The notes: generated by a model from the sequence alone, not told the origin. Shown: positions 24,333 to 31,191, counted from the stretch's first letter. The stretch: 31,191 nucleotides of DNA from COE1 sp036310845 (GCA_036310845.1 JAXJRB010000134.1:1-31191); one strand, 5' to 3'. Made by a program: numbers and translations.

Positions 24333-24744
24333 GTTCTTTTAGCAACCTCCTTAGCTTTTCTATTCCCCTTTTCCTTTTTGTCTTAACCGTATCGTAATTG
24401 ATATTCAATTCCTTCGATATTTTAATCAATGGAATTTCTTCACAATAATACAATAAAATAATGTCCATCTCTTCTTTATTCAATTGTATTAGCGTTTCAT
24501 ATAACTTTTCGTTCCTGATAGGTACTCGATATCTGCTTATATCGATAAAATAATAATCAAACACTTCAATACTCGAAGGAACATCAGACATAGTTCCCAC
24601 ATCAGTTATAAGATAAGTTTCCTTATCTATATCCTGCAAACTAATTTGATAAATCACTGCTCTCTTGATTGATTTCTTCATATAAGAATCAAATACATTT
24701 TGTATACATTCTTCCTCTTCCGAAGTATATTTTTTGTTTCTCAT
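24322..24744 (-). CDS. Tn916 ORF7-like sigma factor
   Basis: A 140-residue sigma-70-like regulator. The C-terminal region 4 is clear: LNKEEMDIILLYYCEEIPLIKISKELNINYDTVKTKRKRGIEKLRRLLKEHG, with the HTH IPLIKISKELNINYDTVKTKRKR at about 105-128. The N-terminal half is unusual for a sigma factor and holds YTSEEEECIQNVFDSYMKKSI and DVGTMSDVPSSIEVFDYY. It is paired and overlapping with the ORF8-like gene, as in Tn916 relatives, where these two control excision. GGAG lies 7 bases before the ATG. Confidence 0.85.
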   Translation of the reverse strand: MRNKKYTSEEEECIQNVFDSYMKKSIKRAVIYQISLQDIDKETYLITDVGTMSDVPSSIEVFDYYFIDISRYRVPIRNEKLYETLIQLNKEEMDIILLYYCEEIPLIKISKELNINYDTVKTKRKRGIEKLRRLLKEHGL

Positions 24745-24835
24745 CCTTTTGCTCCTTTTATTCTTATATGAGGTACCTCTATCCTGTCGACATCAACTAT
24801 AATAAATTATCATGGTTTCAAAATAAACGCCGTTG

Positions 24836-24877
24836 TTGTTGACTTTTGGCATATTCTGTCTACAGTTTGTTGACTTT
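24836..24877. repeat. Two direct copies of TTGTTGACTTT
   Basis: Copies at 24,836-24,846 and 24,867-24,877 are 31 bases apart, between the sigma-like gene and the repressor terminator. They are a candidate operator for the sigma-like operon or a recombinase/accessory-factor site. Confidence 0.5.
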
Positions 24878-24898
24878 ACATCTTCTCACATTGCTTAC

Positions 24899-24945
24899 AA
24901 AAAAAGAGGAATATGCTTTACTTTTAACAAAGCCCTATTCCTCTT
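24899..24945 (-). terminator. Terminator of the Xre repressor
   Basis: A long stem AAGAGGAATA...CTTTG / TAAAG...TATTCCTCTT followed on the minus strand by a run of T; about 43 bases after the repressor stop. Confidence 0.85.
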
Positions 24946-24987
24946 CAAAATATATTATATAGGAAATTTACTATCTACCCATTTACA

Positions 24988-25338
24988 CTACCTATCTTTT
25001 TTGTTAGATAACAGTTGCATACCCTTTAGTAAAATTTGCTGTTCTTCTTTGGTATACTTTGTAATTATTAAAACAATATCATGCAGGATAGAATTTACGA
25101 ATGATTCATTTTCTATCTGTGTTCTTCCAGTTAACCAGTCTGCTGACACTTCTAATGCATCTGACAAATCTCTTAATATGCTGGCATCTGGTATCGTTCT
25201 GCCTATTTCATAAGATGAAATAGCAGCTTTCGTAACATGTATTTTGTCTGCTAATTGTTGTTGCGTCATACGCATATTTTTCCTAGCTATTCTTACTCTG
25301 TTACCTACACACAATTGATTTTCATCAAACTCACTCAT
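24988..25338 (-). CDS. Xre-family transcriptional regulator (element repressor type)
   Basis: About 116 residues. The helix-turn-helix is RIARKNMRMTQQQLADKIHVTKAAISSYEIGRTIPD (about 15-50), followed by LSDALEVSADWLTGRT and a helical tail typical of phage/ICE repressors. I take the ATG at 25,338-25,336, which overlaps the stop of a nine-residue upstream frame (TGATG). A start at 25,407 is possible but lies in the 5' leader and has no ribosome site. It is transcribed from a promoter with a LytTR-type site. It probably represses the recombinase-side operon. Confidence 0.8.
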   Translation of the reverse strand: MSEFDENQLCVGNRVRIARKNMRMTQQQLADKIHVTKAAISSYEIGRTIPDASILRDLSDALEVSADWLTGRTQIENESFVNSILHDIVLIITKYTKEEQQILLKGMQLLSNKKDR

Positions 25339-25367
25339 CACAATAACTGTTTCAACAAACTCCTCAT
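25338..25367 (-). CDS. Nine-residue leader peptide coupled to the Xre gene
   Basis: MRSLLKQLL with GGGAG four bases before its ATG. Its TGA overlaps the next ATG (TGATG). The downstream ATG has no good ribosome site of its own, so translation coupling would explain how the repressor is made. Confidence 0.45.
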   Translation of the reverse strand: MRSLLKQLL

Positions 25368-25470
25368 TGATCTCCCTTTTTTGGAATTCGCCTTTTACAT
25401 GACGCATCAGAAATTCTTATGTCGCTCTATCCTCCCTTTGCTGTATATTACTGATGTTCATGGAAACTAT

Positions 25471-25524
25471 ATCATATTTATCTTTAAAAAACATATCAAT
25501 GTAAAAATCAGCACTTTTAATGTA
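25471..25524 (-). promoter_or_regulatory. Xre promoter with a LytTR-type direct-repeat operator
   Basis: -35 TTGATA and -10 TATGAT with a 17-base spacer (minus strand, 25,499 to 25,471). Overlapping the -35 are two 9-base direct repeats TACATTAAA (25,524-25,516) and TACATTGAT (25,503-25,495), separated by exactly 12 bases. They match the LytTR consensus [TA][AC][CA]GTTN[AG][TG] at 7 of 9 and 8 of 9. This is the AgrA/ComE-type geometry. Confidence 0.65.
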
Positions 25525-25567
25525 AAAAAATGCAATTCACATGTGGATTTATTCATAAAAATTCACT

Positions 25568-26854
25568 TTATCCTACATTTAGATAACAAATTACTGAATA
25601 CTTATTACCATGATCCACAAATTTAACTCTTCCATTATATCTGGCTAAAATCTCTGATATGCTCGGTACTCCAAATCCATGTTCTTTTTTATTTTCTTTG
25701 GTTGTCTCCAAGCTGATAAATGAACCATTAAGCTTACTGTTCTCCACTTTTATTACTAATTGATTATGAAAAATTTTGCAATCTAAAGCAATAAATCTAT
25801 CATCTATTTCATCTTTCATACATGCTTCTATCGCATTATCCAAGAGATTTCCGAAAAGATTTTCCATATCTCCATTTGGTAAATATAAATCTTCTGGTAG
25901 AAAAACATTACTCTTAATATTTATTCCTTCATACTTCGCTCTTCCGAATTCATATCGCAGAATAGAATTTAAGATTACGTTGCATGAATAAAAATCATTG
26001 TCAATCTTATCTATTTCTACATTTATTTCCTCTAGTCTTTCTGCAAGTTTTTCCATTTTCCCGTTTTCTACAGCATACAGCAACCCTACAATCAGGTTCT
26101 TCATATTATGTTTTATTTTTGAAATATATTCAAACTTTTCTCTTATCTCGACTGAGGTAGCTTCTCTTGCATTTAATAAAGTAATCTCCTTTTGCTGAGA
26201 CACCATTTTTTCAACAGACAAAGAAATATTCATGATTAAATATAGGAAAATAAAAAAAATCATAATATGTAAAAACACAACTAACATGCTGCAAATAAAT
26301 ATTTCTCTCACATTGACGTTACATGCTATAATCCATACTGTTGTACATACAATAACCGATGCAGCTGAATACAAACTTAATGCTATAAGAATTTCATTTG
26401 ATAGTGTTTTGAGTCTTATTTTTTTATTTCCATATATTTTACACAGTAAGATAATGATTGAACCATGCAAAAGCAAAATCAAGATGTCCATGTTTATTCC
26501 TTTCTCATCTTGCTCAACGAAATCAATATATGGAAAACAAGAATAGAAGAAAGATATCTCTTGTTGTACTAACATTCCTAATACCAGGAATGATGAAACC
26601 ATACCTATTTTATATTTAACAACAGATTTTATTCTTAAACTAACAATCACACACACCATTACTAATAAAGGAATCTTTACTAAACCTATACCAGTTAATG
26701 TAAAAAGTCCACATACTAAACACATCCCAAAGATTTCTATCAGATAAATACTTGTCATTTTTACTGAACTATCTTCTTTAAATGATTTCATATAATACCA
26801 TAAAAGAAGTAGCTCACAAAAATAGAAACACACTTGAAAAATCATCTCACCCAT
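25568..26854 (-). CDS. GHKL-type sensor histidine kinase (AgrC-like)
   Basis: A 428-residue membrane kinase. The N-terminal half has about six membrane helices (for example LVCGLFTLTGIGLVKIPLLV). Then comes the phosphoacceptor motif SKIKHNMKNLIVGLL, the N box NLFGNLLDNAIEAC and the G box HGFGVPSI of HATPase_c_5. This is the AgrC/ComD/BlpH class, usually for peptide signals. The likely ATG is 26,854, one base after the regulator's stop, with GAGAGG upstream. No AgrB/AgrD genes are in the window, so the ligand must come from elsewhere or be different. Confidence 0.9.
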   Translation of the reverse strand: MGEMIFQVCFYFCELLLLWYYMKSFKEDSSVKMTSIYLIEIFGMCLVCGLFTLTGIGLVKIPLLVMVCVIVSLRIKSVVKYKIGMVSSFLVLGMLVQQEISFFYSCFPYIDFVEQDEKGINMDILILLLHGSIIILLCKIYGNKKIRLKTLSNEILIALSLYSAASVIVCTTVWIIACNVNVREIFICSMLVVFLHIMIFFIFLYLIMNISLSVEKMVSQQKEITLLNAREATSVEIREKFEYISKIKHNMKNLIVGLLYAVENGKMEKLAERLEEINVEIDKIDNDFYSCNVILNSILRYEFGRAKYEGINIKSNVFLPEDLYLPNGDMENLFGNLLDNAIEACMKDEIDDRFIALDCKIFHNQLVIKVENSKLNGSFISLETTKENKKEHGFGVPSISEILARYNGRVKFVDHGNKYSVICYLNVG

Positions 26855-26855
26855 C

Positions 26856-27563
26856 TTACAGATACCTCTCAATAAATTCAAGATAATCTGCTTCAAATGT
26901 TTTTTTCTGCCCTTTAGAAATTGGAACTACCTCTCCATTTTCCAATACAATCTTGTTATTCCCAATTGATGTAATTCTACTTAAATTAACAATATACGAG
27001 CTATGCGGCTGTGAAAAGAATGAATCATCCATAAAACTCAATATCTCTTCAGTTTTCATATAACTACTGTATTCACCTGAATCAGAAACAATGATTTTTT
27101 TCCTGCCTTCTTTCATTACATATAAGATATCTTTAATCCTCATATTATATTCAACTGCATTACTCGTAAATCGTATTCGTCTATCTCTTTCTTTGATGAA
27201 TGGTCTTGCTCTTACTAATGTTTCTTCAATTTTCTCATGTGTAATAGGCTTTAATATATACCCCATTGTGATTAAATCCAAGGCCGGAATTCGGTATTGT
27301 TTATGATAAGTAGTAAATATAAAAATAGCCTTTTCATCTTGTTTCCTAATTGTCTTTGCAAGCTCAATTCCATTCATGCCAGGCATTTCAATATCCAAGA
27401 TAAAAAGGTCATATAATTGTTTCAAATAATTACTTGCTTCTAATAATTCCTCTCCTGATGAATAAATATCCCATTTCAATTTCCAATCATCTAGTTTTGA
27501 TAATTCTTCTGCTAATTTTCTAGCCTCCATTCCATTATCTTCACAAATAGCTAAATTCAACAT
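26856..27563 (-). CDS. LytTR-family response regulator (AgrA-like)
   Basis: A 235-residue regulator. The receiver domain carries the acidic pocket (ICEDNGMEA), the phospho-acceptor Asp in DLFILDIEMPGMNG at about 57 and YILKPI. The C-terminal LytTR DNA-binding domain (about 135-235) includes RRIRFTSNAVEYNM, DILYVMKEGRKKIIV, FFSQPHSSYIVNLSRI and VPISKGQKKTFEADYLEF. It is likely activated by the adjacent kinase. A matching repeat site sits upstream of the nearby Xre gene. It overlaps none of its neighbours. Confidence 0.93.
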   Translation of the reverse strand: MLNLAICEDNGMEARKLAEELSKLDDWKLKWDIYSSGEELLEASNYLKQLYDLFILDIEMPGMNGIELAKTIRKQDEKAIFIFTTYHKQYRIPALDLITMGYILKPITHEKIEETLVRARPFIKERDRRIRFTSNAVEYNMRIKDILYVMKEGRKKIIVSDSGEYSSYMKTEEILSFMDDSFFSQPHSSYIVNLSRITSIGNNKIVLENGEVVPISKGQKKTFEADYLEFIERYL

Positions 27564-27590
27564 ATTTCGCTCTCCCTCAAAAAAATTTAA

Positions 27591-27968
27591 CTACCCCCTG
27601 TTTTTTTGTGATTCCATTATAAGTTTCTCATATGCTATTTCATTCACAATTTTTAAATGCTCTGCGAATATTTCCTCCGGTAAGGCTCTTAAGTATGATT
27701 TACTATTTAGTTGCATTTCCATATTTTCAATTGGAATACTATTTCCCAAAACAAATAGATTTGGATCAACAGAAAACTTCTGGTAAAGTTGCCTTTTTAC
27801 ATTATCTGGAATGCCATATACTCCTCTCTCATAATATGACACCATATTTACAGATATATCCAAGATTTCTGCAAGTTGTTTTTGGCTTAATTCAAGATAA
27901 CTCCTCATACGTTGCATTTGTTTTCCAGCTAGTATATTATCCTGTGTTGGATTTACACTCTTTTTCAT
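27591..27968 (-). CDS. Xre-family regulator heading the kinase/regulator operon
   Basis: A 125-residue DNA-binding protein. The HTH is RSYLELSQKQLAEILDISVNMVSYYERGVYGIPD (about 23-56), followed by FSVDPNLFVLG and an alpha-helical tail. The start is the ATG at 27,968 behind AGGAAGGAAGG. The longer frame to 28,004 would start inside the -10 element, which confirms the shorter form. It is the first gene of the Xre-LytTR-kinase unit. Confidence 0.85.
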   Translation of the reverse strand: MKKSVNPTQDNILAGKQMQRMRSYLELSQKQLAEILDISVNMVSYYERGVYGIPDNVKRQLYQKFSVDPNLFVLGNSIPIENMEMQLNSKSYLRALPEEIFAEHLKIVNEIAYEKLIMESQKNRG

Positions 27969-28002
27969 ACGCAAATACCTTCCTTCCTCTTTCCCCATAA
28001 TC

Positions 28003-28031
28003 ATTATAGAAATCAGCTATGCGTTTTTCGA
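28003..28031 (-). promoter_or_regulatory. Promoter of the Xre-LytTR-kinase operon
   Basis: -35 TCGAAA and perfect -10 TATAAT with 17 bases between them. A single LytTR-like half site ACAATTTAG lies just upstream of the -35, but without a clear second repeat. Confidence 0.65.
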
Positions 28032-28101
28032 GAAAGCTAAATTGTGTATTTCCATTATTTTCCAACAGCATTACTGTGTTTCCCTCATAGCTAAGCTGTT
28101 A

Positions 28102-28129
28102 TTGACTTACATAAATCTTATGATACAAT
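28102..28129 (+). promoter_or_regulatory. Promoter for a divergent small RNA
   Basis: -35 TTGACT and -10 TACAAT with a 16-base spacer on the plus strand, divergent from the Xre-LytTR-kinase operon. Confidence 0.6.
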
Positions 28130-28135
28130 TAGTGT

Positions 28136-28211
28136 AAACTTTATATATTCCATTAATAACTGTTATATGGTGAAAAATAATCTATTTTCACCATATAGCA
28201 GTTATTTTTTC
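28136..28211 (+). ncRNA. Small RNA ending in a 21-bp terminator hairpin
   Basis: A predicted transcript of about 75 nt. Arms 28,156-28,176 (ATAACTGTTATATGGTGAAAA) and 28,185-28,205 pair at 20 of 21 positions around an 8-base loop, followed by TTTTTT. No reading frame with a ribosome site is present. A terminator so close to a promoter implies a small RNA or early termination before the mob genes. Confidence 0.65.
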
Positions 28212-28527
28212 GTCCTAAATCGGACGTATGAGTTGTAAGCCGCCTGCCTATGCAGGCACAACTCGCAAAGTGTTTTCAACAACTTTGCCAAAGGGATAGC
28301 AAGCACTGCCTGTGTTCCCTCACAGGCACCATTTCCCCAAATTTCTTCCAAGTAGAAACTTGAGAAAGTTGGCTTGCATGGGGCATATCCCCCTGACCCC
28401 CTTTGCACTCCAAAACCCAGCAATTACTCCACTGGAATTTCTGAATTTTTACGTTCAAAAACCACACCGCCGGATACGGCATATCACAAAATCTTCTTTA
28501 TAAATAAGGAAGGGAAAGGACAAAGCA
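28212..28527 (+). other. Origin-of-transfer-like region before mobC
   Basis: No gene in 316 bases, but dense inverted repeats: CGTCC / CGGACG, GCCTGC / GCAGGC, GCCTGTG / CACAGGC, and GGGGCATATCCCC next to a C-rich CTGACCCCC stretch at 28,381-28,401, which would be the likely nick region. The position directly before mobC and mobA fits an oriT. The nick site itself is inference. Confidence 0.6.
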
Positions 28528-28869
28528 ATGGCAAAAAGAGAAAGACAAAATGAATTGAAAATATATCTGAGCGATGATGAGCAGTACATCCTAGAACAGA
28601 AGTGGAAAGCCTCCAATATGAAAAGCAAATCCGCCTTTATCCGACATCTGATTTTGTACGGATATGTCTATGATGTAAACTATGAACACCTACGGGAATA
28701 CAATACAATCCTCTCTCGCATCGGTAACAATTTGAACCAGATTGCCAAGCGTATGAACGCCACGGGCAACGTCTATGAAGCCGATGTAAAAGAAGTAAAG
28801 GAGCTGATGAAACAGGTATGGCAATCACAAAAATCCATGCTATCCAAGCAACCGTCAATAAAGCAGTAG
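28528..28869 (+). CDS. mobC: MobC-family relaxosome protein
   Basis: A 113-residue accessory protein that helps the relaxase at oriT. The N-terminal ribbon-helix-helix (RQNELKIYLSDDEQYILEQKW; SAFIRHLILYGYV) and the MobC core (LSRIGNNLNQIAKRMNATGN) are clear. GGAAAGGACAAAGCA precedes the ATG. It overlaps the relaxase gene by 52 bases. Confidence 0.93.
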   Translation: MAKRERQNELKIYLSDDEQYILEQKWKASNMKSKSAFIRHLILYGYVYDVNYEHLREYNTILSRIGNNLNQIAKRMNATGNVYEADVKEVKELMKQVWQSQKSMLSKQPSIKQ

Positions 28870-30221
28870 ATTACATCTGCAACCCTGCAAAGACAGATGA
28901 AAGCATCCTCATTTCTTCCTTTGGATGCAGTCCGGAAACTGCTGCTTTTGATTTCAAGTTTGCTCTGTCAAAAACCAATCAGGCAGACCCAAACAAAGCT
29001 TTCCATCTGATTCAGGCATTTATGCCCGGAGAAGTATCTTATAAGGAAGCTCATCAAATCGGCATAGAGCTTGCCGATAAACTTCTGGAAGGAAAATACT
29101 CTTACATTGTGGCTACCCACATTGACAAAGGACACGTTCATAACCACATCATTTTCTGTGCTGCAGATAACATCAATCATGAGAAATACCATGACTGTAA
29201 AAAGACCTACTATCACATCCGGCATATGAATGATGAGCTGTGTTCCGAGCATCAGTTATCCGTTCTGCCACCAACTGACCAGCGTGGAAAAACATACAAG
29301 GAATGGCTCTCCAATAAAAGCAATTCCTCATGGAAAACCAGGCTCAAAAATGACATTGACGAAGCCATCCAAACTGCTGATACTTATGAGGACTTTCTTG
29401 ACCTTATCCGTGCCAAAGGATATGAGATAAAAGGCGAAACCTTTGATGCAAAATCTTTAAAATATATCTCATTCCGACCACTTGACTGTGCGCATTTTAT
29501 CCGTGGCAGAGCCAACTCTTTAGGTTCGGAATACACCAAAGAACGAATTAAGGAACGGATCGAAGCAAAGGCATTGATACAGCCTAAAAAGCGTATTCCA
29601 TTTCCTACAAGAAAGAAGCAGCTTGTCAAAGATTTTTCTTCCCAAAAGCTCATTGACACCTCAGAAGAAAAGTTTGAACAAAATCTCGGTCTTAAAGCTT
29701 GGGCGGACATACAAAACCTAAAGATTGCTGCCAGCAGTTACAGTGAAACAGGCTCCATTGCCGAGCTGGAAAAACAGCTTGCATCTAAGTCGGTTCTTGC
29801 CAAAACTGCACGAAACAGTCTTGTGGAAACCGAGCATCAGTTAAAGGATTTAGGACAGATTTTGAAATATGCCGAACAATATCAGTCCAATCATATCTAT
29901 CATGTCCGGTACCAAAAATCTAAAAATCCAGATGCTTACCTGCGAAATCACGAAACAGAACTTCTACTCCATGACGGTGCAGAAAATATGTTGAAACGCC
30001 TTGGAATGACCCCTAAAACTCTTGATATTGAAAAGCTCCGTAACGAATACAATTCTTTGTATTCGAAGAAAGAAACCTTACAAAAAACCTATAAATCTGC
30101 TGTGAAAGAAATCAATGCTCTCAATAGAAAATTAGATAATCTGAATCAATATCTTAACCGTAGTTCGTCAGTTCAGCAGACTAATGACAGAAAAATGGAA
30201 AAGGACAAAACTACTCGCTGA
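28818..30221 (+). CDS. mobA: MobA-type relaxase (MOBP-like)
   Basis: A 467-residue conjugative relaxase that would nick oriT and remain attached to the DNA. The likely catalytic Tyr is in AVDYICNP near residue 18, and the metal-binding His triad is in THIDKGHVHNHIIF (about 99-112). The central part is characteristic (KTYYHIRHMNDELCSEHQLSVL), and the C-terminal third is a long coiled coil (LEKQLASKSVLAKTARNSLVETEHQLKDLG). It overlaps MobC. Its core resembles the relaxase fragment at 14.6 kb but is not identical. Confidence 0.92.
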   Translation: MAITKIHAIQATVNKAVDYICNPAKTDESILISSFGCSPETAAFDFKFALSKTNQADPNKAFHLIQAFMPGEVSYKEAHQIGIELADKLLEGKYSYIVATHIDKGHVHNHIIFCAADNINHEKYHDCKKTYYHIRHMNDELCSEHQLSVLPPTDQRGKTYKEWLSNKSNSSWKTRLKNDIDEAIQTADTYEDFLDLIRAKGYEIKGETFDAKSLKYISFRPLDCAHFIRGRANSLGSEYTKERIKERIEAKALIQPKKRIPFPTRKKQLVKDFSSQKLIDTSEEKFEQNLGLKAWADIQNLKIAASSYSETGSIAELEKQLASKSVLAKTARNSLVETEHQLKDLGQILKYAEQYQSNHIYHVRYQKSKNPDAYLRNHETELLLHDGAENMLKRLGMTPKTLDIEKLRNEYNSLYSKKETLQKTYKSAVKEINALNRKLDNLNQYLNRSSSVQQTNDRKMEKDKTTR

Positions 30222-30232
30222 TTTTGCCCATC

Positions 30233-30281
30233 AAAAAAGGTGTATCGCATTGAAGTTTTTCACTTCGTTACGATACACCTT
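30233..30281 (-). terminator. Large hairpin after the relaxase gene
   Basis: Arms AAGGTGTATCG / CGATACACCTT with an inner GAAGT / ACTTC. The T-run is on the minus-strand side, so it is a better terminator for minus transcription but may serve both directions. From 30,282 to 30,443 I see no feature. Confidence 0.55.
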
Positions 30282-30443
30282 GATATGTGTAGTAAGCTCT
30301 TGCTGCTTTTTATACTGATATTCATTTTTTCTCGTATTTTCCACCTTCGTTTTATCATGTACTGTACTCCATATTCGCTCTGTATTCTAACGCAATTCAC
30401 TCCTGTCGATGTGTAATGTAAACTACTATCGAGGTGAATTACA

Positions 30444-30791
30444 ATGCAGGATATAAAACAAAATCTTGCCAACGCAGTACGTGAAGCCCGTACAGAACTC
30501 GGTCTTTCACAGGAAAAGCTGGCAGAAATTCTTAATCTAGATCAACGCACTATATTGAACATCGAAGCCGGACGTGGTAATCCGAAATTTGAGAAACTGT
30601 ATCCATTGATTACATATCTTAAGATACCAGCAGATAAGATTTTCTATCCGGATAGCAACGACCAGAAGCCAAATCTTCAGAAGCTCCTTACCTTAATAAA
30701 TGATTGCACGGAACAGGAAGCAAATGATTTGTTACCTATGGTTCGTTATTTGCTTGAATTACTGCGAAAACAAGATAACCCTACTCTTTGA
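30444..30791 (+). CDS. Xre-family regulator
   Basis: A 115-residue protein with an N-terminal HTH: ANAVREARTELGLSQEKLAEILNLDQRTILNIEAGRGNPKFEKLYPLITYL (about 9-60). The C-terminal segment is helical (LQKLLTLINDCTEQEANDLLPMVRYLLELLRKQ), typical of dimerisation in small regulators. GAGGTG precedes the ATG. It has its own terminator. The target is unknown, possibly the mob or BlaI-side genes. Confidence 0.88.
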   Translation: MQDIKQNLANAVREARTELGLSQEKLAEILNLDQRTILNIEAGRGNPKFEKLYPLITYLKIPADKIFYPDSNDQKPNLQKLLTLINDCTEQEANDLLPMVRYLLELLRKQDNPTL

Positions 30792-30795
30792 TAAA

Positions 30796-30826
30796 CCAAT
30801 AGAATCTATTTGACACTATTGGTTTT
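30796..30826 (+). terminator. Terminator of the Xre gene
   Basis: CCAATAG / CTATTGG stem with a 13-base loop followed by TTTTCTTATTTTC. Confidence 0.75.
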
Positions 30827-30867
30827 CTTATTTTCAATTATTTTTGCTTATATTTTTTCTCCTCTCT

Positions 30868-30985
30868 AAAATCTTACTTGTGTAATATTTTAATTATTAC
30901 ATAAGTAAGATTTTAAATCAACCTGTTTGTTTTAATTGACAGCAGAAAAATTAGAACTTATAATATTTTTATTACAACCGTAAGA
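30868..30985 (+). promoter_or_regulatory. Promoter and three operators of the BlaI/MecI-type gene
   Basis: A consensus promoter: -35 TTGACA (30,936-30,941), 17 bases, -10 TATAAT (30,959-30,964). The 16-base site TATTAC-N4-GTAAGA occurs three times: 30,872-30,887 (inverted), 30,895-30,910 and 30,970-30,985. The third covers the transcription start. The first two are arms of a 19-of-20 palindrome. This fits autorepression by the BlaI-type protein. Confidence 0.8.
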
Positions 30986-31003
30986 TTTTAGGAGGGATTT
31001 TAA

Positions 31004-31191
31004 ATGAGTGACTTGCCGCAGATTTCCGAAGCTGAATATGAAGTTATGATAATCGTATGGAAACATGCTCCAATTAACACCAATGAAATAACAGAAAAAT
31101 TACTGCAGTCCACAAGCTGGAGTCCTAAAACGATCCAAACACTTATTAAACGTCTTGTTACTAAAGGTGTACTCACTTATGAAAAACAAAG
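31004..31191 (+). CDS. BlaI/MecI/CopY-family repressor (3' end outside window)
   Basis: The first 62 residues are visible: ISEAEYEVMIIVWKHAPINTNEITEKLLQSTSWSPKTIQTLIKRLVTKGVLTYEK, the winged-helix domain of BlaI/MecI/CopY repressors. In this family an adjacent BlaR/MecR-type peptidase usually releases repression; it would lie downstream, outside the window. AGGAGGG lies before the ATG, and the three operators upstream support this identification. Confidence 0.92.
   Translation, partial: MSDLPQISEAEYEVMIIVWKHAPINTNEITEKLLQSTSWSPKTIQTLIKRLVTKGVLTYEKQ

Noticed and set aside
25472..25558. A 28-codon hydrophobic frame on the minus strand after the kinase (MNKSTCELHFFTLKVL...), which might look like a signal-peptide gene
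   Set aside because: It has no good ribosome site and lies across the Xre promoter and the LytTR repeats, so the regulatory reading explains the sequence better.
28202..28482. Several 60-75-residue frames on both strands in the region before mobC
   Set aside because: They arise from the inverted repeats of the oriT-like region and none has a ribosome site.
30260..30472. A 70-residue minus-strand frame between mobA and the Xre gene
   Set aside because: It overlaps the Xre start and has no coding character or ribosome site.
1..31191. CRISPR array, retron or phage structural genes
   Set aside because: I looked for regularly spaced repeats, reverse transcriptase motifs and capsid or tail genes and saw none.

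Overview
The window looks like chromosomal DNA of a low-GC Gram-positive anaerobe, most likely a Lachnospiraceae-type Clostridium relative. Three things suggest this: A/T-rich intergenic DNA with strong AGGAGG ribosome sites, an agr-type LytTR two-component system, and a mobile element of the serine-recombinase / Tn916-ORF7-ORF8-like / MobC-MobA kind. The identification rests on gene content only; no database search was possible.

Region 1 (1-14,467) is ordinary chromosome, mostly on the minus strand. It holds metA (cut by the window edge), ligA, an ArsP_2-type permease, rluF, a small helical protein, a Gfo/Idh/MocA oxidoreductase, a membrane-anchored SH3b protein, tRNA-Arg(CCG), a small unknown protein and an HD phosphohydrolase. 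It also holds a c-di-GMP pair: a plus-strand sensor-GGDEF cyclase with its own promoter and terminator, and a chemoreceptor-like protein ending in a PilZ domain, translationally coupled to an AlkD-type DNA repair gene.

Region 2 (about 14,500-21,750) is a graveyard of mobile DNA with cargo. It contains relaxase and DUF5688 fragments, a truncated phospholipase-C-like gene ending inside a palindrome, and an antitoxin with a deleted toxin. It also contains a decayed recombinase tail, an intact RelE/RelB-type pair, a second recombinase C-terminus cut by an IS66 scrap, and fragments of argS and an rdgB/HAM1-like gene. The intact cargo is a YjbR-Nudix fusion, a small unknown gene, a DUF3800 gene preceded by its own promoter-sRNA-terminator unit, and a GNAT acetyltransferase.

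Region 3 (about 21,750 to the right edge) is the end of an apparently intact integrative element. Reading inward: large serine recombinase, a 52-residue partner, a roughly 200-nt structured RNA leader, Tn916 ORF8/ORF7-like regulators, and an Xre repressor with a LytTR-type operator at its promoter. Then come an Xre-LytTR regulator-GHKL kinase operon, a divergent small RNA, an oriT-like region, mobC and mobA, another Xre gene, and the start of a BlaI/MecI repressor gene with three matching operators. The element runs off the right edge.

The most interesting signals are the DUF3800-sRNA unit, the structured leader with two GNRA-loop hairpins before the recombinase, and the agr-like regulator cluster with its LytTR repeat site and divergent sRNA. 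All are read from sequence patterns and have not been tested.
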